5,824 nucleotides of DNA from Spirosoma fluviale (GTDB taxonomy: Bacteria > Bacteroidota > Bacteroidia > Cytophagales > Spirosomataceae). The notes below the pieces were generated by a model that had not been told where the DNA came from, did not search any database, and saw nothing but the letters and a program-made list of their open reading frames with translations. The DNA is taken from NCBI GenBank assembly GCA_945906915.1, contig CAMDSI010000133.1, positions 1-5,824 of the forward strand, written 5' to 3'. A program made the position numbers and the translations under genes. Numbering within the stretch: position 1 is the stretch's first letter; each line of letters opens with the position of its first letter. Below are positions 1 to 5,408 of the stretch, piece after piece.

Positions 1-281
1 CCTCCATTATACACCTGCGCATAACCTGCTGCTTGAAGTTGGCGGCGAGCCATTCCGCTACGGCTTCCCGAGCGGCAACAAGTAATGATAACCTGATCTT
101 TCTTTAATTTGTTCAAATTAGATCCTAAAGTTTGTAAGGGTAAGTTGATGGCGCCTTTAATGTGCCCATCTTTAAATTCTGCTGGAGTGCGAACGTCCAC
201 AAGTGTTGCACCATCTGCTAAAAGAGCTTTATAGTCTACCTTTGGTCCAAAGCCAAATAAATTCTTTAGTAATTCTACCAT
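1..281 (-). CDS. Single-domain rhodanese-like sulfurtransferase, 3' end cut off by the window edge
   Basis: The reading frame opens at an ATG read from 281 to 279 and stays open for 93 codons to the window edge, so the C-terminus is missing. The N-terminus (MVELLKNLFGFG) has no export signal, which suggests a cytoplasmic protein. The order is that of a small rhodanese: VDVRTPAEF at residues 28-36, GHIKGAINLP at 39-48, then the active loop CRSGSR at 69-74, which fits C-x-x-G-x-R with C69 as the persulfide-carrying cysteine. A second cysteine, C68, precedes it. Family knowledge: such proteins move sulfane sulfur between donors and acceptors such as thiosulfate, sulfite, cyanide or thiols. It is divergent from the exported DsrE-like/cytochrome pair and has its own promoter, so it is probably a separate transcript of the same sulfur locus. 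The physiological substrate cannot be told. Confidence 0.9.
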   Translation of the reverse strand, partial: MVELLKNLFGFGPKVDYKALLADGATLVDVRTPAEFKDGHIKGAINLPLQTLGSNLNKLKKDQVIITCCRSGSRSGMARRQLQAAGYAQVYNG

Positions 282-301
282 ATTTTCTGTGTTTATATAG
301 G

Positions 302-330
302 CAAATATAGGTCATCGAAAAAGGTGTCAA
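302..330 (-). promoter_or_regulatory. Bacteroidota-type promoter for the rhodanese gene
   Basis: Read on the minus strand, TATATTTG (309 to 302) is an exact match to the Bacteroidota -7 box TAnnTTTG. A TTG trinucleotide at 330-328, inside GTTGACA, lies 18 nt upstream, where the -33 TTTG-like element is expected. The box ends about 20 nt before the ATG at 281, leaving a short leader without a clear Shine-Dalgarno sequence. The match is by eye and no start site has been measured. Confidence 0.65.
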
Positions 331-343
331 CGTGACATTTGTC
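325..343. promoter_or_regulatory. Overlapping short inverted repeats in the divergent spacer, possible operator
   Basis: TGTCA (325-329) and TGACA (333-337) form a perfect 5-bp inverted repeat around ACG. GACA (334-337) and TGTC (340-343) form a second one around TT, so three half-sites are packed into 19 bp. They overlap the -33 region of the minus-strand promoter and lie upstream of the plus-strand DsrE-like gene, a position from which one bound protein could affect both directions. The half-site TGTCA differs from the GTGA half-site upstream of tauE, so a different regulator would be implied. The arms are short and chance occurrence is possible. Confidence 0.3.
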
Positions 344-397
344 TCTAGTCTTTTAGTAAATTTCAGCTATCATTGTAAAAAGAAACAAATAGAAACT

Positions 398-802
398 ATG
401 AAAAAGATCTTATTAAGTACGCTTATTTTCATTTGCGTTTCCATTGCAGCAAAGGCACAAGCACACAAAGTAGTTGTGCAATTGAATACGTCGGACACCT
501 TGGTTTGGCACGGAGCATTGAAAAACATTTCTAATCTTCAAACTGCATTGGGACCCAATACTCAAATTGAATTAGTTGCTCATGGTGCAGGAATTAGCAT
601 TTTAGTGGATGGAAAAACCACTCAAAAAGCTAAAATTGCGGAATTAGCAGCTACCGGCGTTTTATTTAAAGCTTGTGAAAATACCATTCGCGAACGTAAA
701 ATTGATCGTTCCACCATTTTAACTCAAGCTGGGACGGTACCATCCGGGGTTGCGGAGGTTGTGTTATTGCAGGAGGCTGGTTGGGCTTATTTGAAATATT
801 GA
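398..802 (+). CDS. Exported DsrE/DsrF-family protein (periplasmic sulfur-carrier candidate)
   Basis: The protein has 134 residues. The start chosen is the ATG at 398 because it opens a typical signal peptide: MKK, a hydrophobic core at about residues 4-18, and an A-K-A site at 18-20 with likely cleavage near residue 20. A longer frame from a GTG at 332 would bury this signal. The mature part (HKVVVQLN at 23-30, ELVAHGAG at 58-65, a single cysteine C93 in FKACEN, then TVPSGV at 113-118 and a GWAYLKY end) resembles DsrE/DsrF-like proteins, whose conserved cysteine carries sulfane sulfur in DsrE and TusD. C93 is the only cysteine left after cleavage (C13 lies in the signal). It lies 10 bp ahead of the TsdA-type cytochrome gene, probably in one transcript, so both products would act outside the cytoplasm. 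The promoter is unclear: several partial TAnnTTTG matches lie at 357-375. The sulfur-carrier role is inferred. Confidence 0.85.
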   Translation: MKKILLSTLIFICVSIAAKAQAHKVVVQLNTSDTLVWHGALKNISNLQTALGPNTQIELVAHGAGISILVDGKTTQKAKIAELAATGVLFKACENTIRERKIDRSTILTQAGTVPSGVAEVVLLQEAGWAYLKY

Positions 803-812
803 TTTAGACTCC

Positions 813-1823
813 TTGAAATTGCAATATCAGATTTTTAAAACTTTTTTGTTCGGTTTACTTATCTTCCTTTTGGGTTTTTTAGGATTTCGTTCCTACCAAA
901 ATGCAGGCTCGAGTAAACTAGATTCTATTGCTGTCTATGCCGCTCCTGATTCCAATTTTACTCATGTATGGACGGCGCCGTCTGACTGGCGGATGATGTA
1001 TTTGAAGCCGGAGGAGAAAGAATTAGTGGTTTATGGTCGGGAATTAATTGCCCACACGTCTGAATATTTAGGGCCAAAAGGTTCTATCAAGGCCATTTCC
1101 AATGGGATGAATTGCCAAAACTGTCACTTAAATGAGGGCACCCAACCTTGGGGAAATAATTATTTTGCGGTTCAATCCACATACCCTAAGTTCAGAGCGC
1201 GCTCAGGAACGAAAGAAAATCAAATTAAGCGGGTCAATGATTGTTTTGAGCGGAGTTTAAATGGTAAGGCATTAGATTCCACTAGTCGCGAAATGCTGGC
1301 GATTTTGGCCTATATCAAATGGCTAGGCTCCGATGTCGAAAAAGACAAATTCCCTAAAGGCTCAGGAATTTTTAAACTCAAGGGAATGAAGCGGGCATGT
1401 GATCCGCTAAAAGGAGCTGAGGTCTACACAGCCAAATGCCAATCATGTCACCAAGCTGATGGTGGTGGATTATTAGCCGAGAACGGGAAATCATATACTT
1501 ATCCACCCTTATGGGGGACAACTAGTTATAATACGGGAGCTGGCTTATACCGGATTTCGAATTTTGCAGGCTATGTGAAATACAATATGCCGCAAGGAAC
1601 TACCTATGATAAACCACAATTAACGGATGAGGAAGCTTGGGATGTGGCAGCTTATGTGAATTCGATGCCTCGCCCTTCGAAAGATTTATCCAAAGATTGG
1701 CCTAATATCGCAAAGAAGCCATTTGATCACCCTTTTGGTCCTTATGCTGATCCATTTACGGAAGAACAACATAAATATGGACCTTACAAGCCGATCAAGG
1801 CTTGGGTGGAAGGGCATAAATAA
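813..1823 (+). CDS. tsdA: TsdA-type diheme cytochrome c (thiosulfate dehydrogenase / tetrathionate reductase)
   Basis: The protein has 336 residues starting at TTG (813). No in-frame ATG or GTG exists before it, and the hydrophobic anchor at about residues 9-24 needs this start. There is no obvious signal-peptidase site, so it is probably membrane-tethered and faces the periplasm. Two heme-binding CxxCH motifs are present, CQNCH at 101-105 and CQSCH at 209-213. Between them, C144 in the context NDCFERSLNGKAL matches the cysteine that serves as distal ligand of the catalytic heme in TsdA enzymes, a feature that separates TsdA from ordinary diheme cytochromes. M259 in YNMPQG is the likely distal ligand of heme 2. 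Family knowledge: TsdA couples two thiosulfates to tetrathionate, reversibly in some bacteria. It follows the DsrE-like gene by 10 bp. The C-terminal extension (about 285-336, rich in Pro, Lys and Tyr) is longer than the heme domain needs. The direction of catalysis cannot be read from sequence. Confidence 0.82.
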   Translation: MKLQYQIFKTFLFGLLIFLLGFLGFRSYQNAGSSKLDSIAVYAAPDSNFTHVWTAPSDWRMMYLKPEEKELVVYGRELIAHTSEYLGPKGSIKAISNGMNCQNCHLNEGTQPWGNNYFAVQSTYPKFRARSGTKENQIKRVNDCFERSLNGKALDSTSREMLAILAYIKWLGSDVEKDKFPKGSGIFKLKGMKRACDPLKGAEVYTAKCQSCHQADGGGLLAENGKSYTYPPLWGTTSYNTGAGLYRISNFAGYVKYNMPQGTTYDKPQLTDEEAWDVAAYVNSMPRPSKDLSKDWPNIAKKPFDHPFGPYADPFTEEQHKYGPYKPIKAWVEGHK

Positions 1824-1853
1824 AAAAAGGATGCCGAACTTAATCGACATCCT
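1822..1853 (-). terminator. Intrinsic terminator of the minus-strand sulfur operon
   Basis: On the minus strand the arms AGGATGTCGA (1853-1844) and TCGGCATCCT (1837-1828) form a 10-bp stem with one G-U wobble and a 6-nt loop. A run of Ts follows (complement of the A-tract 1822-1828). It lies 28 nt after the stop codon of the last YeeE-type gene. On the plus strand the stem has a C-A mismatch and no T-run, so it should act mainly leftward. Its T-tract overlaps the TAA stop codon of the convergent cytochrome gene (1821-1823). Confidence 0.75.
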
Positions 1854-1880
1854 ACTCTCTACTCTATAATCTCTAATCTA
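1853..1880. repeat. Four-unit 7-bp tandem repeat after the last YeeE-type gene
   Basis: Four exact-phase heptads: TACTCTC (1853), TACTCTA (1860), TAATCTC (1867), TAATCTA (1874). The array directly abuts the stop codon of the minus-strand YeeE-type gene (1881-1883) and runs into the terminator stem. TACTCTA and TAATCTA occur again in the array at 3074-3108, which also adjoins a minus-strand stop codon. A 7-bp period shifts the reading frame at each unit, so it is not coding. Confidence 0.75.
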
Positions 1881-2378
1881 TTAGTGAGGTAACTGATCTC
1901 TAAACTTGCCATACACCCAAGTTCCGGCAATTGAGCTTAAAATAACCACTGAAATGGCTAAAACTCCCGTTCCTAATTGAGCGAAAAGGGGACCAGGGCA
2001 GGCTCCCGTGATGGCCCAGCCAAAACCGAAGAGTAAGCCTCCGTAGATTTGGCCCATATTGAACTTCTTATCTGAGAAGGTAATTTCTTCTCCGTGAATC
2101 GTCTTTACCTTACATTTTTTAATTAGGAAAACGGAGATAGCACCCACGACTACGGCAGTGCCTATAACGCCATACATGTGGAAACTTTGGAGACGAAACA
2201 TTTCCTGGATGCGGAACCAAGAGATGATTTCAGCTTTCACGAAAACCACGCCAAACACGATCCCCACCGCCAAATATTTAAAATTATACCACCAAGGGTG
2301 GCTCAAATTCGATTCATTCAAACACATGGTGTCCAATGAACGTACTTCGAAATCAGTTTCTTTTTCTTGCGTATTCAT
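1881..2378 (-). CDS. YeeE/YedE-family half-transporter, C-terminal-type half (DUF6691-like)
   Basis: The protein has 165 residues from the ATG at 2378. A polar N-terminal stretch (about 1-30) precedes roughly four hydrophobic segments (about 34-48, 68-86, 110-126, 137-155). The hallmark ITGACPGP at 123-130 contains C127, a conserved cysteine position of the YeeE/YedE thiosulfate-transporter superfamily. Family knowledge: full-length YeeE (TsuA) moves thiosulfate inward by relay along conserved cysteines. In many bacteria, including the PmpA/PmpB type of sulfide-responsive operons, the fold is split between two short genes. The start lies 4 nt after the stop of the other half, so the two are very likely translationally coupled and form one transporter. 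C19 and C89 lie outside the motif. It is the last gene before the terminator. Exact substrate is inferred from the family. Confidence 0.85.
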   Translation of the reverse strand: MNTQEKETDFEVRSLDTMCLNESNLSHPWWYNFKYLAVGIVFGVVFVKAEIISWFRIQEMFRLQSFHMYGVIGTAVVVGAISVFLIKKCKVKTIHGEEITFSDKKFNMGQIYGGLLFGFGWAITGACPGPLFAQLGTGVLAISVVILSSIAGTWVYGKFRDQLPH

Positions 2379-2382
2379 TAGA

Positions 2383-2943
2383 TTATAGAGCTAAAATGTA
2401 AGGTAAAATGAAATTAACCATCACAAAACCGCCCACCATAAAGCAAATTGTTGCGACTAAAGAAGGCCATTGGAGATTACTCAGACCCATAATGGCATGG
2501 CCTGATGTACATCCACCAGCATAGCGGGTTCCGAATCCCACTAGGAATCCACCGCCTACCATCATAATAAATCCACGTAAAGTGAACACATCATGTAATT
2601 CAAATAGTTGAACGGGAACCATTCCTGAAAGATCAGTTATGCCGTATCCTGCTAATTCTTTGGCTAAATCAGGATGAATGATAATGGGGGCATCTGATCT
2701 TAAAAATTGAGCGGCGATGAAGCCTCCGATGAAAATTCCTCCAATGAAGAATAGATTCCACGATTCCTTTTTCCAATCGTATTTGAAAAAGGGGATGTTG
2801 CTAGGAATGCAAGCTGCGCACATGTGGCGCAGGTTCGCTGATATACCGAAGTGTTTATTTCCTAATATCAGTAGTGCAGGGACGATAAGTCCAATCAAGG
2901 CGCCGGCAACATACCAAGGCCAGGGTTGGGTAATTGTTTCCAT
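2383..2943 (-). CDS. YeeE/YedE-family half-transporter, N-terminal-type half
   Basis: The protein has 186 residues from the ATG at 2943. Hydrophobic segments lie at about 10-28, 63-80, 123-139 and 162-184. Key residues are C42 and C45 in HMCAACIP (40-47) and C145 in the family signature RYAGGCTSGHAIMG (140-153). Together with C127 of the next gene these give the cysteine set expected along the path of a YeeE-type thiosulfate importer (role known from the family, assignment here inferred). It is followed after 4 nt by the second half. Upstream it is separated from the CstB-like gene by a 162-nt spacer filled with tandem repeats and without a recognisable terminator, so read-through from the upstream genes is plausible. 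TACCTTTT (2954-2947) resembles a -7 box but lies too close to the ATG for an ordinary leader. Confidence 0.87.
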   Translation of the reverse strand: METITQPWPWYVAGALIGLIVPALLILGNKHFGISANLRHMCAACIPSNIPFFKYDWKKESWNLFFIGGIFIGGFIAAQFLRSDAPIIIHPDLAKELAGYGITDLSGMVPVQLFELHDVFTLRGFIMMVGGGFLVGFGTRYAGGCTSGHAIMGLSNLQWPSLVATICFMVGGFVMVNFILPYILAL

Positions 2944-2963
2944 TTTAAAAGGTATTTAATTGT

Positions 2964-3005
2964 TCAGTAATCAGTATCCAGTAGTCAGTAGTCAGTAGTC
3001 AGTCC
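2964..3005. repeat. Six-unit 7-bp tandem repeat (CAGTAG type)
   Basis: Six consecutive heptads keep exact phase: TCAGTAA (2964), TCAGTAT (2971), CCAGTAG (2978), TCAGTAG (2985), TCAGTAG (2992), TCAGTCC (2999). The last unit merges into the 15-bp repeat that begins at 3001. It lies in the spacer between the CstB-like gene and the first YeeE-type gene, ending about 20 bp upstream of that gene's ATG on the minus strand. No protein-coding reading or stable hairpin was seen. Confidence 0.8.
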
Positions 3006-3045
3006 GGAGGTAATTAGTCCGAAGGGAATGAGTCCGGAGGGAAAA
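3001..3045. repeat. Three-unit 15-bp tandem repeat (AGTCCGGAGG type)
   Basis: Three 15-bp units in exact phase, at 3001, 3016 and 3031, begin AGTCCGGAGG, AGTCCGAAGG and AGTCCGGAGG and end TAATT, GAATG and GAAAA. Units one and three carry the palindrome TCCGGA, which the middle unit has lost by one substitution. It is more GC-rich than the flanking heptads and is placed between two heptad arrays. Confidence 0.8.
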
Positions 3046-3108
3046 TTCACCATTCATCATTCATCATTCACCATTATCTCTACTCTTTACTCTATGCTCT
3101 CTAATCTA
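3046..3108. repeat. Nine-unit 7-bp tandem repeat reaching the stop codon of the CstB-like gene
   Basis: Nine heptads run without a break in phase: TTCACCA (3046), TTCATCA (3053), TTCATCA (3060), TTCACCA (3067), TTATCTC (3074), TACTCTT (3081), TACTCTA (3088), TGCTCTC (3095), TAATCTA (3102). The sequence changes from a TTCATCA family to a TACTCTA family while the period is kept. The last unit contains the complement of the TAG stop codon (3106-3108) of the minus-strand gene. The TACTCTA half matches the array at 1853-1880. Confidence 0.8.
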
Positions 3109-4527
3109 CAATAGTGTTGTCGGACAAACATACTTCGTTAAGTCAAATTTCTCTGACTCCTTAATCGCTTTGAAACCACCATTTACATCGATTAAGTTAT
3201 CGTAGCCACGCGCTCTTAAAGTTGAATTAAAGATCATAGAACGGTACCCACCTGCACAGTGTACGAAGTAAGTTTTGTCCTTGTTGATTTTCAACATACT
3301 GTCATTGATAAAGTCCAAAGGGGCATTCTCCACATCAACTACGTGCTCAGAAAGGTATTCGCTACTTTTACGAACATCTAAAATTTCGCCTTCACCTGCT
3401 TTGATACGCTTCAATAATTCTTCTGCGTCAATGGATTCAATGCTATCGATTTCTTTTCCTGAGGCTTTCCAAGAAGCAAAGCCACCTTTCAAGTAACCTA
3501 TGGTGAAATCATATCCTACACGAGCTAAACGCGTGATAACCTCTTCTTCGCGGCCTTCGTCTGTTACTAACAAGATTTCTTGTTTAATGTCTGGAATCAT
3601 GGCGCCAACCCATGGAGCAAAAGATCCATCGATACCGATGTTGATTGAGTTAGGGACAAAGCCAGCTGCGAAAGTTTGCGCATCACGCGTATCTAGGATT
3701 AACGCACTAGTTTCGTTTGCTGCTGCTTCAAATCCTTCAGGACTTAAAGCATGTTGGCCACGCTCTAGCACTTTATCGATTGAATCATATCCTTGGATAT
3801 TCATCAAAACATTCAGAGGAAAATAAGCTGGAGGAGCCACTAAGCCTGTTAAAACCTCTTTCTTAAATGCTTCTCTTGTTAATGCTGGATTCAAAGCATA
3901 GTTCGTTTTCTTTTGGTTACCCAAGGTATCTGTCGTCTCTTTGCTCATGTTTTTACCGCAAGCAGAACCAGCTCCGTGTGCAGGATATACGATGATATCA
4001 TCTGCTAGAGGCATTATTTTATTGCGTAATGAGTCATAAAGATGACCTGCTAATATTTCTTGGGTTAATTCAGCCACTAATTCTTGTGCCAAATCTGGAC
4101 GTCCCACATCTCCAATAAACAAAGTATCTCCTGAGAATAAGCTCGTTTCTTTTCCGTTTTCGTCGATTAAAAGGAAACAAGTTGATTCCATGGTGTGCCC
4201 AGGTGTGTGAATGACGCGGATTTTTACCTTACCTAAAGGGAATTCTTGACCATCAGTCGCTGAAATGCAATCAAAAGCGCAAGCTGCATTAGGTCCATAA
4301 ACGATGGGTGCACCTGTTTTGGCAGACAAATCAATATGCCCTGAAACGAAGTCCGCGTGGAAGTGTGTTTCAAAAACATACTTAATTTTAGCGCCATTGC
4401 GTTCCGCTTTCTCGATATAGGGTTGTACCTCACGAAGTGGATCGATGATCGCGGCTTCGCCATTGCTTTCAATATAATAAGCACCTTGTGCTAAACATCC
4501 GGTGTAAATTTGTTCTACTTTCATCAT
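3106..4527 (-). CDS. CstB-like persulfide dioxygenase-pseudorhodanese-rhodanese fusion
   Basis: The protein has 473 residues, without export signal, so cytoplasmic. The N-terminal metallo-beta-lactamase domain (about 1-245) has THFHAD at 54-59, PGHT at 109-112, SGDTLF at 132-137 and PAHGAGSACG at 182-191. H55, H111 and D134 are the expected mononuclear-iron ligands of ETHE1-type persulfide dioxygenases. A first rhodanese fold (about 265-355) has ILDTRD at 277-282 but VTDEGR at 321-326 where the catalytic cysteine should be, so it is a pseudorhodanese. The last domain (about 365-465) has LDVRKSSEY at 383-391 and the active loop CAGGYR at 424-429. This three-part order is that of CstB in the staphylococcal sulfide-stress operon, which oxidises persulfide to sulfite and forms thiosulfate. 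The ATG at 4527 is followed at once by another ATG; either could be used. It lies 1 bp after the tauE stop, so the two are coupled. Confidence 0.9.
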   Translation of the reverse strand: MMKVEQIYTGCLAQGAYYIESNGEAAIIDPLREVQPYIEKAERNGAKIKYVFETHFHADFVSGHIDLSAKTGAPIVYGPNAACAFDCISATDGQEFPLGKVKIRVIHTPGHTMESTCFLLIDENGKETSLFSGDTLFIGDVGRPDLAQELVAELTQEILAGHLYDSLRNKIMPLADDIIVYPAHGAGSACGKNMSKETTDTLGNQKKTNYALNPALTREAFKKEVLTGLVAPPAYFPLNVLMNIQGYDSIDKVLERGQHALSPEGFEAAANETSALILDTRDAQTFAAGFVPNSINIGIDGSFAPWVGAMIPDIKQEILLVTDEGREEEVITRLARVGYDFTIGYLKGGFASWKASGKEIDSIESIDAEELLKRIKAGEGEILDVRKSSEYLSEHVVDVENAPLDFINDSMLKINKDKTYFVHCAGGYRSMIFNSTLRARGYDNLIDVNGGFKAIKESEKFDLTKYVCPTTLL

Positions 4528-4528
4528 A

Positions 4529-5341
4529 TTAGTTCATTGGGAAGGCTATTTGTTGGATCAGAATGTAAATTCCCATCACTAAAACAAACCAGCCGAATCC
4601 CACTTTTAGTTTGTCTCCGTCTACTTTTTTACTCAAAATATCGCCTAAGAAAATTCCGACAATGGCTAAACCCGTTACGGTTAATAATAGGTTCCAATCA
4701 ATCACCGCATGACCTAAATCACCTGTAAATCCAATCAAAGATTTCGCAGCGATAATCAATAGGGAAGTCCCAATGGCTTGTTTCATGGATAATTTGGATA
4801 ACATGACCAAAGCCGGGATGATTAAAAATCCACCTCCTGCACCCACTAGGCCAGTTAATGTACCTACAATAGCCCCTTCCAGTAAAATCATCGGATAATT
4901 AAACACTTGCTTCTCTTCTTTAGCAGTATCCACTTTATTCGTATCGCCACCATCTCGTATCATAGAAATAGAGGCTGCTACCATCAGAATTCCGAATAAA
5001 ACCATCATCAAGATAGGCTTAGTCACGATGAAATCACCCACGGTAAATACCTCAGATGGGATTAATGGTACGATGAATTTGCGTGTGGCATATACGGCAG
5101 CAATGGAAGGAATGCCGAAAATGACAGCGGTCTTTACATTAATAAGTCCTTGTCTGTATTTCGGGATAGCTCCTACTAATGAACTTGCACCTACCACGAA
5201 TAGGGAATAGGCTGTAGCCAAAATAGGATTTACCCCAAAAAGATAGACTAACACCGGTACTGTTAAAATGGATCCGCCACCCCCAATAAGCCCCAAAGAG
5301 ACTCCGATTAATAAGGATGCGAAATAACCAATAATTTCCAT
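4529..5341 (-). CDS. TauE/SafE-family anion exporter (sulfite or related sulfur anion)
   Basis: The start is placed at the ATG at 5341, giving 270 residues that open directly with a membrane segment (MEIIGYFASLLIGV). A GTG at 5374 would add 11 residues and would lie within the likely promoter. The protein is almost wholly hydrophobic, with about eight membrane segments in two halves, each beginning with the glycine-rich signature of the family: GLIGGGGS at 17-24 and GLVGAGGG at 164-171. A charged loop at about 128-146 lies between the halves. Family knowledge: TauE/SafE proteins are thought to export sulfite or organosulfonates, and they accompany CstB-type enzymes in sulfide-stress operons. 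The stop codon is 1 bp from the ATG of the CstB-like gene, which fits removal of sulfite made by that enzyme. The substrate is inferred from context. Confidence 0.88.
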   Translation of the reverse strand: MEIIGYFASLLIGVSLGLIGGGGSILTVPVLVYLFGVNPILATAYSLFVVGASSLVGAIPKYRQGLINVKTAVIFGIPSIAAVYATRKFIVPLIPSEVFTVGDFIVTKPILMMVLFGILMVAASISMIRDGGDTNKVDTAKEEKQVFNYPMILLEGAIVGTLTGLVGAGGGFLIIPALVMLSKLSMKQAIGTSLLIIAAKSLIGFTGDLGHAVIDWNLLLTVTGLAIVGIFLGDILSKKVDGDKLKVGFGWFVLVMGIYILIQQIAFPMN

Positions 5342-5364
5342 GCGATAAATATCATTTTGTAATA

Positions 5365-5372
5365 CAAAAATC
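5365..5372 (-). promoter_or_regulatory. Candidate -7 element of the tauE promoter
   Basis: GATTTTTG on the minus strand (5372 to 5365) differs from the Bacteroidota box TAnnTTTG only at its first position. It lies 23 nt before the tauE ATG. The palindrome at 5395-5408 would be centred about 41-42 bp upstream of the implied start site. The missing first T and absence of a good -33 TTTG fit an activator-dependent promoter, but the assignment is by eye. Confidence 0.4.
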
Positions 5373-5394
5373 ACGCCTAAATTTCGATTGTTTC

Positions 5395-5408
5395 GTGATA
5401 ATTATCAC
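5395..5408. promoter_or_regulatory. Perfect 14-bp palindrome, probable Crp/Fnr-type operator
   Basis: GTGATAATTATCAC is its own reverse complement. It fits TGTGA-N6-TCACA of the Crp family at 9 of 10 positions (C replaces the first T; the final A is kept at 5409) and resembles FNR sites with G in place of the outer T. It covers the TGA stop codon (5407-5405) of the regulator gene and lies upstream of tauE. No T-run follows on either strand, so it does not look like a terminator. The neighbouring regulator's recognition helix (SREVISR) suits GTGA half-sites. Confidence 0.65.

Noticed and set aside
332..397. Longer DsrE-like protein from a GTG at 332
   Set aside because: It would place 22 polar and mixed residues before a clear signal peptide that begins at the ATG at 398, and would overlap the palindromes and promoter region.
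2158..2388. Plus-strand reading frame opposite the YeeE-type gene
   Set aside because: It is antisense to a well-supported membrane protein and its translation has no recognisable domain. The same holds for plus-strand frames at 2717-2959, 3275-3496, 3500-3826, 4510-4728, 5028-5210 and 5439-5624.
2947..2954. TACCTTTT as a promoter -7 box for the YeeE pair
   Set aside because: It ends only a few bases before the ATG at 2943, so an ordinary leader could not form. A leaderless transcript cannot be excluded but nothing else supports it.
2964..3108. CRISPR array or attachment site in the repeat-filled spacer
   Set aside because: The units are 7 and 15 bp and directly adjacent, with no spacers of unique sequence and no cas or integrase genes nearby.
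4233..4484. Minus-strand frame inside the CstB-like gene
   Set aside because: It is a shifted-frame shadow of the metallo-beta-lactamase coding region and carries no family motif.
5342..5374. Longer TauE from a GTG at 5374
   Set aside because: The added residues are not membrane-like, the GTG overlaps the candidate -7 element, and the ATG at 5341 opens directly with the first membrane segment.
5395..5408. The 14-bp palindrome as a terminator of the regulator gene
   Set aside because: It is A/T-rich in the centre, leaves almost no loop, and has no T-run on either strand.
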